DNA from: Leishmania martiniquensis
Lineage: Eukaryota > Euglenozoa > Kinetoplastea > Trypanosomatida > Trypanosomatidae
Assembly: GCF_017916325.1 (NCBI RefSeq)
Contig: NC_090165.1
Coordinates: 124,001 to 188,000 of the forward strand
Length of the DNA: 64,000 nt
Reading direction: 5' to 3'
A program made the position numbers and the translations under genes. The notes beneath the pieces are model-generated. The model was not told the origin of the DNA. It saw only the letters and a program-made list of their open reading frames with translations, and made no database searches. Positions 49,402 through 59,447 of this stretch are shown here, in pieces; the stretch's first letter is position 1, and each line of letters begins with the position of its first letter.

Positions 49402-49968
49402 TTAATTTGTGTTGCCTCCCCTCCGCTTCGGCGGAGCTGCCACCCACTCATAAGCGACCTGCTCCTCCGCCGCAGTCAAGGCAGCCACGCCCAAGGCGTC
49501 GCGCCGCAGGGCACCCAAGCCGCCGCGGCCCTCGTCGAGGTTTTGGCGAACGCCGTCAACCACCTGGCCGCCGTGAGCGCCGCGGCCCCAGCGGCGACTC
49601 TCGTCACAGCCTACATCCCAGCTAACGGATACGACGCGGTCGTCGAGCAGCGACCCGTCGAGTGCCTGCACCGCGAGCACTGCGGCCACCTGTGACTCGA
49701 ACACGACAAAGCAGAACCCGCATGGGCACCGCGTCTCTTCATTAAGGCCCATCACGATATCGCGGATATGCCCGCAAGGACGGAAGCAGTTGTAGAGCTG
49801 CTCCTCTGTCGTGTAGAATGACAAGTTACCCACATACACAGTGGTGCTGTAGTCGAGCTGCTCCTGCCGCCGCTCCCGGAACTCCTCCGTCGTCAGGAGA
49901 GAGCGGAGCAATTCGTGGCGATCGACATATTGCATTCGGGGCGACGCGTCCACGAGATCGCTCGACAT
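49402..49968 (-). CDS. NCBP2: Nuclear cap-binding complex small subunit CBP20
   Basis: A 188-aa RRM protein that with CBP80 binds the 5' cap in the nucleus; in trypanosomatids the cap is the unusual cap-4 on the spliced leader. Tyr14 (MQYVDRHE) and the RRM (RNP2 VYVGNLSFY, RNP1 CGFCFVVF) closely follow CBP20 of other eukaryotes. The LYNCFRPCGHIRDIVMGLN segment and the C-terminal DDRVVSVSWDVGCDESRRWGRG also match, including the cap-contacting Asp and the Arg/Gly tail (GRGAHGGQV). A ~40-residue C-terminal extension has no clear counterpart. The start at 49968 follows the acceptor near 50005, and the protein begins in the same register as other CBP20s. Confidence 0.95.
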   Translation of the reverse strand: MSSDLVDASPRMQYVDRHELLRSLLTTEEFRERRQEQLDYSTTVYVGNLSFYTTEEQLYNCFRPCGHIRDIVMGLNEETRCPCGFCFVVFESQVAAVLAVQALDGSLLDDRVVSVSWDVGCDESRRWGRGAHGGQVVDGVRQNLDEGRGGLGALRRDALGVAALTAAEEQVAYEWVAAPPKRRGGNTN

Positions 49969-50004
49969 TGTCTCTACGCAGAGCTGCGATGGCCCCTGTC
50001 CCTC

Positions 50005-50050
50005 CTTGGAGACGGAGGGGTAGAGGAAGGAAGGCAACGAAACAGTAGGC
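50005..50050 (-). promoter_or_regulatory. Trans-splice acceptor for CBP20
   Basis: A long minus-strand T/C-rich tract ends in CCAAG (complement of CT at 50005-50006), 37 nt before the ATG with no intervening ATG. Confidence 0.7.
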
Positions 50051-50835
50051 GAATAGGGGGAAGGGAGAGGGACAGACTGGCAGGAAGAGTGCACGCCGGG
50101 AAAAGGAGACAGGCGGGTGGAGCACAGAAGCTGAGGTGCGCGTGCGCATCCAGGCATTAGCTGTGAAAAATGCGCCTTCGGCCTCTCGCCCTTTTCGATG
50201 CAGCAGCGGCATCCGCAGAAGGTCGTGTCAGCGCCTTGGCACTCGCAACCCCAACTGCACTTCGGTGATTTCTGCCCTTCCCCTCGGAGAAGGACTCAGA
50301 TGTGACCCGTGCGGTCGCGGCAACCAACCAACCAAAAAAAGAAAAACTCATGCCCTCCCTCTCCCTCGGAGCTGTACGCACAGACAGCAGTGCGGGTGCG
50401 TCGCTGGGGAGCCTCTATGGAGAGAAAACAAAAACGGCAAAGGGCCTGCGCACGTGTGTTCGTGCCTGTCCAAATCGGTAGATGACAGAGCGACCGGTTC
50501 GCACGCATGGGGGCCCGTCTCTCGACTGTTCGTGAGAGAAGGGGGTGATAGTTAGGGGGGGGGGGGAGGGGGGGCAGCGTCACAGCGAAGAGGGGAAGAG
50601 CGGGAGGGAAAAAGGGAGCAAGCAATCAGCCACAGCGCATTCAAATCGAGCCACAAGCAAAGAGAAAAAAAAACTGGCGAACGACACGCGCTCGGAAGGG
50701 GAGCTGAAGAAGCGTTATTTAGGGTTTTTCTCGGCCTGTGTGCACGTGATTTGCGCACGGCCGTCTCCTCGCTGCCTGCCTCTTTGCCACCCTCCCTCCC
50801 TTCGCCCTTCCACCACCTCAGTTGTTCATCGATAC

Positions 50836-50854
50836 GCACACACACACACACACA
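50836..50854. repeat. CA microsatellite
   Basis: About nine CA units in the 3' UTR side of the LMBR1-like gene. Confidence 0.9.
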
Positions 50855-51187
50855 AAGTTGACAAGCTCGACTCGAGGCGAAGCCGAGAGAGGCAGGGAGA
50901 ACAAGCGAGCAGCGCGAGAATGCAAAAGAAAGTATTAGGAGAGGTCGACGCTCGGCAGCAGCGAACTCCTTCGCTGCCCGCGGGTCTCACCCAGCGTGAA
51001 AAGGCGTCTTCCTTATGCAGAGGGCTCAAGCACGTGCGCGAAGGCGAGTGCTGCATGAGAAGGAGGCGCAGCACCTCTCTCCAGCTCGAGGGCAGCGGTG
51101 TCCTGCTCAGAGTCAGGTGAAAAGGAAAGAGCGAGCGCAGAGATGGCGTGAGAGGACTCATGCGAACAACCGGGAGGCTACCAGCAC

Positions 51188-53014
51188 CTAGGGATCCCCT
51201 TCCCTGGCAGTCCCCGCGCTGCGGAAGTTCATCTCTGACCCATCATCAAAACCGCCGCCGGCGGTGCCGCGCTTCCTCTGGAGGTACTCGCGATAGCGCT
51301 GCCCGCGCCTCGTGTCCGACTCCGCGTCGCCGTCGCGACCCGGTCCTGCAGCTCTCGGTGACACAAGTGGCGGCGTGGCCTCGTCGGAGCGCTCGTCTGA
51401 GAGGAATGGCGAGGCCAGCTGGTAGCCGAGTTCAGCCTCCACCAGCTTTCGCCCATCCACGATACGCTGCCGCACAGCCGGGTTATCCACGTCGTTTGGG
51501 TTATGTACCTCAATCCCGATCACGGACAGGACCTGCTGAGTGAGCTGGAAGAAGACGATGGCGGAGATGAAGGGGATCATGAGCGGCAGTAGCTTGTTCA
51601 CGTAGGAGCCGAACAAGAGTCCGATGTCCATATTGCTGCGGTACACGTGGCCGTAGGCTACATCGACACGCGTCTCGCTTGCCGTGGAGGAGAGACCGGA
51701 GATCAGGAGGAAGTTAAAGCACAGCGGCATCAGCAGGCGCACCAGGAAGGTCTCATTGAAGCAGAGCGAGGCGTTGTCAGCGATGCTGGGGTAGATGACA
51801 TACACGTCATGCACCTTGAACTGAAAGGCCGCCCAATAGGCGCAGTAGGCCATGTAGAAGAGCAGCACAACAGACCCAATGAAGTGAATGGAGCTCTTCA
51901 TGATGAGCTCGATTACGCCAAGCGGCTTACCAGCCCAGTCCCGAAGCGGCATCGTCAGCTCGCTCCACAAGATGAATACCGTCAGCACCGAGCAGACAAA
52001 GCAGCCGGTGTAGTAGACGTACTGCCGAATCGGGAACCACAGCCTTTTCAGGCAGTTGTTGGTGCTCTTGACCCCGCGCACAATCTGATCCAGAGAGTCG
52101 CACTCGCGCACCGTCGAGCTCCACCGGTAGTTTGCACGACTTACAATCTTAATCGCCTTCTTGAGCCGCTGATTCAACGCTTCGAGGTGAAGGAGCGACA
52201 CATCGTTGCGGTCCGTAGACGGCGCCGTCTTGACGCGGAGAGCCGCGATGTGGTACATGGGGATCTCTCTGTCAGCAGCCGAGATGAGCTCCAGCATGAA
52301 TGCAAGATGTGGTCGGTTCTCCTCCGAGACTTGAGGGTCAATGCTGATGAGCTCTGCCTTTATGGCTGCCAAGTCCATCGCAGCCAAGTCGAGGTCCTCC
52401 TGAATGTCCGTTGCCTCGTAGAGCCGGCGGCGCAGGAGTCGCTTCGCGTCGGCGTAGCGCCACAGCATACGTGGCACGCCCACCAAGCCAGCTGGCATGA
52501 ACAGTGTCAAGATCAGCAGACCCCACGCGTTCGCGAGCGAGATGACGACCTTCATGACATTCGAAACGGAGCTATAGGAATTGGTGATGACGACAAAGTA
52601 GCCTAGCGCCGCGAGAACGATGACGATGATGACGGCATATAGGATCAGGTTTAGCTTGAGGGAGTGCAGCAGCCGGCCTTTCACAGTGAACTCGCCCACC
52701 TCCGTGTACATCTGCGCCAATGGCAGAGATACCCACGCGCAGAAGTATGTCATCGCGAATATCGTGATCCAGATGGGCCGCATCCAGTTTTGCTGCTCAT
52801 TGGGGTTGTTCTGCGATGCAAGCGAGGCATCGATATCCACGACTAGCAGTGGGAAGGGAAGCAGACACATGTACAGCGCGATGACGTGCCACACAGCGCA
52901 GGCAATCGGAATGTGCTTCAGCGACTCCTTCGTGTAGTGATGGTAGGCGAGCAGGCAAACTCCGAGGGCCATTACGAAAAAAATCACCGTCACAGCAATG
53001 TAGCCGCCCGACAT
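51188..53014 (-). CDS. LMBR1/LMBRD2-like multi-spanning membrane protein
   Basis: A 608-aa polytopic protein of the LMBR1-like family (limb-region 1, LMBRD1, LMBRD2). About nine hydrophobic helices are visible. The N-terminal group includes one at residues 5-24, a helix starting WHVIALYMCLLPFPLLV, WITIFAMTYFCAWVSLPL, and an Ile/Val-rich pair. A ~130-residue cytosolic coiled region follows (LLRRRLYEATDIQED and the stretch after it). The C-terminal group contains RLLMPLCFNFLLISG and the helices around it. The CAWVSLPLAQ motif and the long central coil fit LMBRD2 best. Relatives act in receptor trafficking or endolysosomal membranes; the role in trypanosomatids is not established. The last ~80 residues are Arg/Asp/Gly-rich and cytosolic. 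The ATG opens the first helix. Confidence 0.88.
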   Translation of the reverse strand: MSGGYIAVTVIFFVMALGVCLLAYHHYTKESLKHIPIACAVWHVIALYMCLLPFPLLVVDIDASLASQNNPNEQQNWMRPIWITIFAMTYFCAWVSLPLAQMYTEVGEFTVKGRLLHSLKLNLILYAVIIVIVLAALGYFVVITNSYSSVSNVMKVVISLANAWGLLILTLFMPAGLVGVPRMLWRYADAKRLLRRRLYEATDIQEDLDLAAMDLAAIKAELISIDPQVSEENRPHLAFMLELISAADREIPMYHIAALRVKTAPSTDRNDVSLLHLEALNQRLKKAIKIVSRANYRWSSTVRECDSLDQIVRGVKSTNNCLKRLWFPIRQYVYYTGCFVCSVLTVFILWSELTMPLRDWAGKPLGVIELIMKSSIHFIGSVVLLFYMAYCAYWAAFQFKVHDVYVIYPSIADNASLCFNETFLVRLLMPLCFNFLLISGLSSTASETRVDVAYGHVYRSNMDIGLLFGSYVNKLLPLMIPFISAIVFFQLTQQVLSVIGIEVHNPNDVDNPAVRQRIVDGRKLVEAELGYQLASPFLSDERSDEATPPLVSPRAAGPGRDGDAESDTRRGQRYREYLQRKRGTAGGGFDDGSEMNFRSAGTAREGDP

Positions 53015-53212
53015 TGGGACGATGATGTGCCGTGTTGGTTTTTCTTGTGCGTGCCGTACTCACATAGGTTCCGCACGGAAGAGGCGAGCACTTTTTGCTC
53101 GCGGCAAGTGCGCTGTACGACGCACTCGTGAGCACACAACGACGCGTATGTTGATGGCCTGCCTCCCGTTGCTCTCCGGCGGGTGGCTTTCAGCGCCCTT
53201 CCTCTCTCTACG

Positions 53213-53238
53213 CACAAACACACACACGCACACACACG
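53213..53238. repeat. CA microsatellite
   Basis: CA-rich run about 200-225 bp upstream of the LMBR1-like start. Confidence 0.9.
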
Positions 53239-54046
53239 AGAGCACTAGCGCAAGTGCGATGCCAAACGCTCCGGTGAGTAGTAGACTGTGTTGGCTGCAG
53301 TCACCGGTGACGTACACTGGATGGGTAGGTGTGGTTGGTGCAGCGGAGACTCCCTAATTTTAGTGAAACAACGGGGTGGGGGGAGGGGAGGGAAGGGATC
53401 TGCACAGGCGCTCGCCAGCTAAGCTAAAAAAGCGCACGCGCCGTATGGGGAGCACAGATGAGGTGCGCAGGGGAAGGGGGGAGTCGCGGAGTGGAGGCAG
53501 CGGAGAAGGGTACGCGGAGCCGTCCACGAGAGACGCAGTACCGCTGTTTCCACCGCTTCCTGTACCGAAGGTTCCCCTTACTTTCACGCGCTATCCCCAC
53601 CGTCAGGGATGGGGTGGTGGTGGTGAAGGGGGGGAGGGGGCCTCTTCTGGTCTGCGGCTATACGCAATAGAACGAGTCCGAACTCGCCGCAGCCGCAGCT
53701 CAGGCGTTAGCCGATAAGACGCTGGAAGCAAATGGAAGGAGAACGCAGTACTGCGCTCAGCTGTCAATCATTCGCCTGCGTGTTCAGGAGCACTTTGTGG
53801 TGCAGCGGAAAGTGCACAGGGAACAGTTGCGCGAGAGTACCGAAGAGAGAGAGGGATCAGCACACAAAGGAGATGTGAGAAGGGAGCAGCACAGAGCTGA
53901 AAGAGGGAGAAGGCGAAGTGGTGATCGAGCGCGCACACACGCATACGCCCAGAGAAGTAAGGAGGAGCGTTGCGTTGGCAATACGTCAAAGGTAGGTAGG
54001 CAAGGGTATGCGCCTAGCCTCTGCCGCCTTGATGATGGGCCCGCGT

Positions 54047-54078
54047 ACGTGTGTGCGTGTGTGTGTGTGTGTGTGTGT
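54047..54078. repeat. TG microsatellite
   Basis: About sixteen TG units with one interruption, in the long spacer between the LMBR1-like gene and the 325-aa gene. Confidence 0.9.
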
Positions 54079-55374
54079 CGGTGCCATACGAGGAGTAAGC
54101 CTGCACAAGCCGAACAGGAACAGCGGTCACGCAGCGCGTGACACAGACCGAAAGTCGGGGCCTTCAGTGGATCGATCGGTCTGTGCGCCCGACTCCGCGC
54201 GTGGCCTTACAGTAGCACTGAAACACTTTACAGGAGGCGCCCACACGCACACAATGAAAAAGGAATGAGTTGAGTGCGCCCGTGACTGCGCTCGTGCAAA
54301 AGGATCGGTGACGAGAACCGGTGGAGAGAGGCGTCGGAGGAGCGCGGCCGAGCAGGGCGATGCGGTCGCTTTCCAGAGCGAGAGGTGTTCGATCGAAAAG
54401 GCGGAGAGGGAAGTAGTGCATAGAGGCGGCAGAGATACCGGGGAGTCGAAAAAAGAGGGGCCAATGTTGCCAGAGGCGCGCCAGACGCACACAGCCCCCC
54501 CCCTCCTCACGCATCTGCATGCAAGCGAGACCGTCAACGGTTCTTGAGACGTTTCAGCGCGCACTTGGATGTCCGCCTTCAGACGCGTTGCTTTTCCTTC
54601 GGGCCAGAAGGTCTGCACAGAGGTGCGCTATTTTTTGAGATTTGGTGATGCACGCCGCACACACACACACACACACGAAGGAGAGTGTATATGGGACACA
54701 CGAGTGAGAAGAATTCACCGCTTGCCATGGGCATGCCCACGCCTAGGACGACAGCGCAGCATCGAGGAGTCTCCAATGCCGTAGGCAAGGAGCCGCTTGT
54801 TATTTTACGTCTCAGTGCTCGCCAACTTCTGCTCAAGGCAGCCTAAAGCCTCAAGTGCAGAGAAACACAGAACGCCGCGCGCTCAGCCACACGTGCACCC
54901 CTCCCCCCTCGTGTGCATGTGTGGGCGGGTGGGTGGTGCGACGTCTCTTGGCACACAAGTCGCTATGACTGCTTTATTAGAAATACTTCTGTTGGACTAT
55001 ACCCCGGGAAAGGAGCTGCACGCATAGGAGGAGGCACCGAAGAAGCGAAAGCCGTCGAAAAGCGAGCATACGTATGCTTGCTCGCTATCGCACACGGGCC
55101 GACTTCTTTTCTCCTCTTCCGTCAGCGGGGGACTGCCTCCTCGATGTAGTGAGATGTGCATGCGAAGAACTGTGGATCATGGCTGCGGCACCTCCCCCGC
55201 CCCCGCCCGTCCCGTCAACCCGTGCGCATTTGAGTGGCGCCGTCGGCCTCCCAAGCCAAGATGCCGGTCGCAGGCTGCGCGCTGACTGTGTGTGAGGGTG
55301 GGAAGTCGCATCGCACCCCTCAGACCTCTCCCCTTCGTGCGAGCTACGCCGCCGCGCGGCTTTTCCTTGCCTCC

Positions 55375-56352
55375 TTAAGATTTCTCTGAGCGCTCCACCT
55401 TCACAGCCAGCACGTCACGCTGCTCGAGCACCGAGACGAGCTCATCGCGCAGCGGGTTGGGCTCCATTGCCTTGAGCTGCAGCGCCCGCCGGTTCTTATC
55501 CATGGTCTGCTTGGTGAGCTTCTGCTGCAGCTGCGTCACTTCGCCTCTGCTCATTTCCTTCAACGGCACCGCCGCCTCCCTCATCGCTGCCGCCTTCTGC
55601 TCGTACTCAGCCAGCGACTTCTTCGCCTCCTCGAGAGCAGCCGGTAGGTCCTCGTCACTGGTGTGCAGCACCGTATCCAGGCGCTCTTTCTCCTTCATGA
55701 CCAGCGCCACCTCCTCCTTCATCTTCGCCGCATCCTCAGCTGACAGCTGGCCCGCTTTGCCCCCGCCCTTGCTGCCCTTCTTCTTGGCAGGCAGGCCTGA
55801 GTCGAGAAGTACAGCACCGCGGCTCTTGAGCTGGCGTTCGAAGGCTTCCAGGTCGACCCGCCGGGCCTGCGCGCGCAGGCGCTCCTCGTTCTCCAGTTTC
55901 TGCTGCTGAAGCGCCGCATACCTCTCCTGTGCCCTCAGCCACTCCTGCTCCTTATGCTTCTCCTCTGCCTCCTCCGCCGCCTTGCGGGCTGCCAGTTCCT
56001 CTTCCGTCAACTCCTCAGCGTCGCTATCGCTGTCCTCGTTGGGGTCGCGCCCAGTGGTGCGCTTCTCGAAGACGAACTTCTTTCGATCCTTATCGCTGTC
56101 GCGCGCCTCCTTGAGGACGGCGTTTTGCCGTGTCATGAGCGCACCTTCAAGGGCCTGCAGCATCTTGTCATCCATCGACGGGTCCTTGGAGATGTGCTCG
56201 AGGATGGCAATGAGCAGCTTCTCGTAGTTGGGAGAATCGTGAAAGCTGGAGTGCACAAAGTTGTCCGCGACCCTTGCCATCGCAAGCGCATATGTCTGGC
56301 CCTTCTTCAGCTCGCCGTACTGGAAGGTGTAGGTGTCCTTGTTGCTCGACAT
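55375..56352 (-). CDS. Hypothetical charged coiled-coil protein (325 aa)
   Basis: No family was recognised. The first ~75 residues look folded and helical (TYTFQYGELKKGQTYALAM and the following MLQALEGALMTRQNAVL). A Lys/Arg-Asp patch precedes an acidic DSDSDAEELTEEE stretch. Two long charged coiled-coil segments (about 115-185 and 225-320) are separated by a basic Lys/Gly-rich linker (AKKKGSKGGGKAG). There is no signal peptide, membrane helix or catalytic motif. It may be a cytoskeletal or scaffold protein, but nothing in the sequence or neighbours decides this. The start is the first ATG after the acceptor at 56373 and there is no competing ATG. Confidence 0.85.
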   Translation of the reverse strand: MSSNKDTYTFQYGELKKGQTYALAMARVADNFVHSSFHDSPNYEKLLIAILEHISKDPSMDDKMLQALEGALMTRQNAVLKEARDSDKDRKKFVFEKRTTGRDPNEDSDSDAEELTEEELAARKAAEEAEEKHKEQEWLRAQERYAALQQQKLENEERLRAQARRVDLEAFERQLKSRGAVLLDSGLPAKKKGSKGGGKAGQLSAEDAAKMKEEVALVMKEKERLDTVLHTSDEDLPAALEEAKKSLAEYEQKAAAMREAAVPLKEMSRGEVTQLQQKLTKQTMDKNRRALQLKAMEPNPLRDELVSVLEQRDVLAVKVERSEKS

Positions 56353-57030
56353 GACGACTGTGTGCGTACGTGCTTGATAATGAAGAGGAGGGAGGGAGGG
56401 AGGAGGGGGGCGGCAGGGCAGCGAAATGTGTTCGCAACGTGAAACAGAAAGAGAGAACCAAACTACGCGTTAGCCGTACACACTGCCGCCGTTTCGTTCC
56501 GAAAGCGCTCTTTCGGTTGGGCGGAAGAGACGGTGGGAGGAGGGGAAATGTAGCGTGGACGACTTCTTCCGCGCACATATGTACGTCCGCATGCATGTGT
56601 ATGTATGTGTGTGTGTGTAGAAGGGGAAGGGGAAGGGGACCAGGGACAGTGAGTGCGTGAACGAGTATGCCTGCGAGCCTGTGCTGCGGTGAGGTAGAGC
56701 GAGTGCGGCCTCTGATGTACGCAAGAGAAAGAGCAACGTCCATGGGAACCGAACATTTGGATGACCTGCGCGGGTGATGCGTTAGACAAGAGTGCGCAGG
56801 CAAGCGTATACGCACCCTGCCGCACCGCCTCACTATTTACAAGAGGGCGAAGCGGTGCTCTGCTGCGGTTGTGTCCATTTTCCTTCAAGCTATCATTACC
56901 GGGGAGGTGGAGGGAGGGGGGAGGGCCAAAAAAACGAAGTAGCACCCGAGTCAGTGCAGGGTACACTAAGGGAAGAACGTAAAAAGGGGTGCCCCCTGAC
57001 AGCGCTCCACTACACTCTCGAAAGGTACGC
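56353..57030. other. Intergenic region
   Basis: Leader and acceptor of the 325-aa gene, a TG run at 56595-56619, and the SF3B2 3' UTR. Nothing else was seen. Confidence 0.7.
56373..56412 (-). promoter_or_regulatory. Trans-splice acceptor for the 325-aa gene
   Basis: A minus-strand C/T tract (CCCTCCTCCCTCCCTCCCTC, then CTCTTCATTATCA) ends in AG (complement of CT at 56373-56374), 21 nt before the ATG. Confidence 0.75.
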
Positions 57031-58452
57031 CTAAGAGCTCGGCGGGCGCGGGTAGCGCAACGGCGGCGGCGGCTGCACCTCATCCTTGGGCATCATCACG
57101 TGCCCCACAGCGACCGTGGAGTTAGTCGTGTTGTCTTGCACCTGCACGTACTCCTGCGGCGTGACGCGCGCAGCGGGAATGGCTTGCTGCGGAACGTAGG
57201 CCTGCGGCTGGAATGGCACAGGGGTGATGACGGGACGGCCAGCCGCTGCTGCGGGGCGCGGAGAGGCCTGTGTTGCCGTCGCCGGAGCAGGGGATGCCGT
57301 GCTGGGCGACGATGATCCTGCACCGGTTTTCACGTCCTCCTGTGATGTGGCAATGGGAGGAACGGTGCCCCAGCGCAGCTCGGCCTTGGTGGAGCTGGCG
57401 GCCGCAGCCTCGTCCATGACGCCCGGAAAGAGAAAGGAGTTGTCCTCCGCACGCGACGGCTCACCCCATTGGCCCTCTCCCAAGCCCCACTGCCCACCAG
57501 CAGGGATGGGCGCGTTCAGTCCCGCTATGCGAAGGTCTGGATACGCGGGGGGAAGGCGGCGCATCGTCTGCATGCTGTATAGCCACGGCGGTGGTGCTGT
57601 CGGGCCGATCCCGAGTGCCTGCCGCAGCCGCTTCGACAGGACGCCAGGCGTGTGGTGTGTCTTGGGCCGCCACTTGCCCTCGTAGAACACGTCCCCGCAA
57701 CGGCTCAGCTCGACGTTGTACATCTTGCGTTGCAGAGGCGTGCCCGTCATGAAGCACGAGACGAAGGCGATCTGGTTCGGATTAGCCATCTTATCCTTCG
57801 TGGCACGAATCTTCTCGATGCCGAGGGCAGCAACCTCTGCCGGCACAATCCCCACCGCCTCCTCGCGGTCCGCCTGACGCGACAGGAACGTGCGCTGCAG
57901 GTGCCAGTGTTTGGGCACCGGCACCGTGTGCGGCTCCAGCTTCATGCGCACGGTAAAAAGAGGGTCGATGGCGTTGCCGTCATGCTCGCTAACCACCTCC
58001 GTGGCCTCCAGGCCGTACATTTCTGCTGCACGCATCTTCAGCTCCTCCCACGACATCTTGTGGTGCTTGCGACCGGCAAGGGCGGAGGAGGAGTGTCGGC
58101 GGCCATTCGCGCCGCCTTCGCCGCCGTCGAAGGACGGTAGCACCACTCGATCCTCCTCGTCCTTCTCCGCGCTCGCAGCCGCAGCAGCTGTCTGCGCGGA
58201 CCGCTCTGCAGCAGCAGCTGCTGCCCTCTCCTCGGCCTCCGCAGCTCTCGCGGCTTGCTGGCGCTGCTGCTCTTCCTGCGCCTCCAACTCCGCTGGGGTA
58301 GGGGGCAGCGTATAGACGATCTCCTCGGCCTCGCACTCCGCAGCAGCCAACTCGGACAGAAGAACCTTCTCCTTGATTTTTTGACTAATACTCCTCAACT
58401 GCTCCCGTCGTTCACGGCGAGACGCCTTCTTCTCCTTCCTCGACCTGGCCAT
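57031..58452 (-). CDS. SF3B2: Splicing factor SF3B2 (SAP145)
   Basis: A 473-aa subunit of the U2 snRNP SF3b complex. In trypanosomatids it would serve trans-splicing of every mRNA and the rare cis-splicing events. A basic start and an Ala/Glu/Gln-rich helix (about 40-100) precede the DUF382 region (about 130-255), which contains PVPKHWHLQRTFLSRQ and DPLFTVRMKLEPHTVPVP. The PSP domain (about 268-325) includes HTPGVLSKRLRQALGI, PPPWLYSMQTMRRLPPAYPDL and the LNAPIPAGGQWG segment. The C-terminal ~140 residues are Pro/Ala/Gln-rich. It is roughly half the length of human SF3B2 (about 895 aa), mainly because the N-terminal SAP domain and long linkers are absent. The ATG opens a Lys/Arg-rich segment. 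Confidence 0.95.
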   Translation of the reverse strand: MARSRKEKKASRRERREQLRSISQKIKEKVLLSELAAAECEAEEIVYTLPPTPAELEAQEEQQRQQAARAAEAEERAAAAAAERSAQTAAAAASAEKDEEDRVVLPSFDGGEGGANGRRHSSSALAGRKHHKMSWEELKMRAAEMYGLEATEVVSEHDGNAIDPLFTVRMKLEPHTVPVPKHWHLQRTFLSRQADREEAVGIVPAEVAALGIEKIRATKDKMANPNQIAFVSCFMTGTPLQRKMYNVELSRCGDVFYEGKWRPKTHHTPGVLSKRLRQALGIGPTAPPPWLYSMQTMRRLPPAYPDLRIAGLNAPIPAGGQWGLGEGQWGEPSRAEDNSFLFPGVMDEAAAASSTKAELRWGTVPPIATSQEDVKTGAGSSSPSTASPAPATATQASPRPAAAAGRPVITPVPFQPQAYVPQQAIPAARVTPQEYVQVQDNTTNSTVAVGHVMMPKDEVQPPPPLRYPRPPSS

Positions 58453-59447
58453 GTCGCTGAGGTCGAGGCGGTAACAGAGGCGACAAGAGCGGACTACACC
58501 GTCACACGCACACAGAGGCGGTGCGGAGCATGCAATGCGGACTCGTCTCTGTGTACAGCTGCTTCACACTCGCGCCGCCGTCGCACCTGTGTCGCTTCAA
58601 TAGCGAGTAACCCTCTGTGTGCAGTTGTGCAAAAAGAACGCAAAGATATGAGGACACCCGAAACAGGAGAGGAAGTGAGAAGTACGCAGAGGTAAACACG
58701 AGGATGGCATGGGCGCATCCACAGGCATCGCCCGTAGAAGGAGAAGGGAGAGCGCGTGTGGTGATGCACGGTGCCTGCAGCCCCTCCCTCTCTTCGAGCG
58801 GCGGGTCATGAGAACCTGGGGAGTGCCTACACGCAGGTAACGCCCACGTGCCTGTGCATGAGTTCGCAAGGTCGTATGCACTGCGTGCCTGCCTGCTTTC
58901 CCGTGCTAGATGCCGGTAAGACGGCAGGCACGCACCACATCGCCTTCACGAGCATGCCAGAGCGCTGACAGTCTGCCTCGTCCACCACCAGCTCCCTGGC
59001 TCTCCCGTTGACAGAGCAGGGTGCTCTTTGCTAGCTTTCAAACAGCATCATATACACACGCCTCCTACTCCACGCTGCGCGGCCCGCGGCAGAGCATTAC
59101 ACACTGGACGCTTCTCCCCTTTCGGAGAGGAGAGCGGCTGCCCTCACTCATCCCTTGCCTCCCTGCTGGTGCTACATTTCTACGCAAGCGCGCACCCGGA
59201 CCAGCCTTCTCTCGCACATGACCGCCCGAGCGCCTGTCTGCTCTCGCCGCTCTACGCCGCTCGCCAAGTCGCTCTCCTCGATACTATGCCCGAAGCCGTA
59301 GGGAGGCACAGAGACGCTTCAGAGGGGAGGGGAAGGGGTCCAGTGCCGAAGAACGCCTTCGATCGCCGTCTGACGTGCACAGCGCCGCCCGACGTGCGCG
59401 CGGCTGCCCCGTTCCCTGCCGGTGTTTCTCTTTTCTTGTTCCCACAC
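58453..59447. other. Intergenic region
   Basis: SF3B2 leader with possible AG acceptors at 58457-58458 and near 58494, then the 3' UTR of the AMP-binding gene. No coding frame was supported. Confidence 0.65.

Larger units (their letters stand above)
49969..51187. other. Intergenic region
   Basis: CBP20 leader and acceptor. A second coding-strand U-rich run lies near 50330-50346, a G-rich run near 50555-50577 and a CA microsatellite at 50836-50854. The LMBR1-like gene 3' UTR follows. Confidence 0.65.
53015..55374. other. Long intergenic region
   Basis: A 2.36-kb spacer, the longest between two complete genes here. It holds the LMBR1-like leader, three dinucleotide runs (53213-53238, 54047-54078, 54657-54676) and presumably the 3' UTR of the 325-aa gene. 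Minus-strand frames of up to 163 codons are Cys/Ser/Arg-rich without domains and are not called. Confidence 0.65.

Noticed and set aside
51647..52606. 319-codon plus-strand frame antisense to the LMBR1-like gene
   Set aside because: Antisense of a clear polytopic membrane protein; Arg/His-rich and without domains.
54127..54618. 163-codon minus-strand frame in the 53015-55374 spacer
   Set aside because: No domain, random-like composition, and unrelated overlapping frames of similar length.
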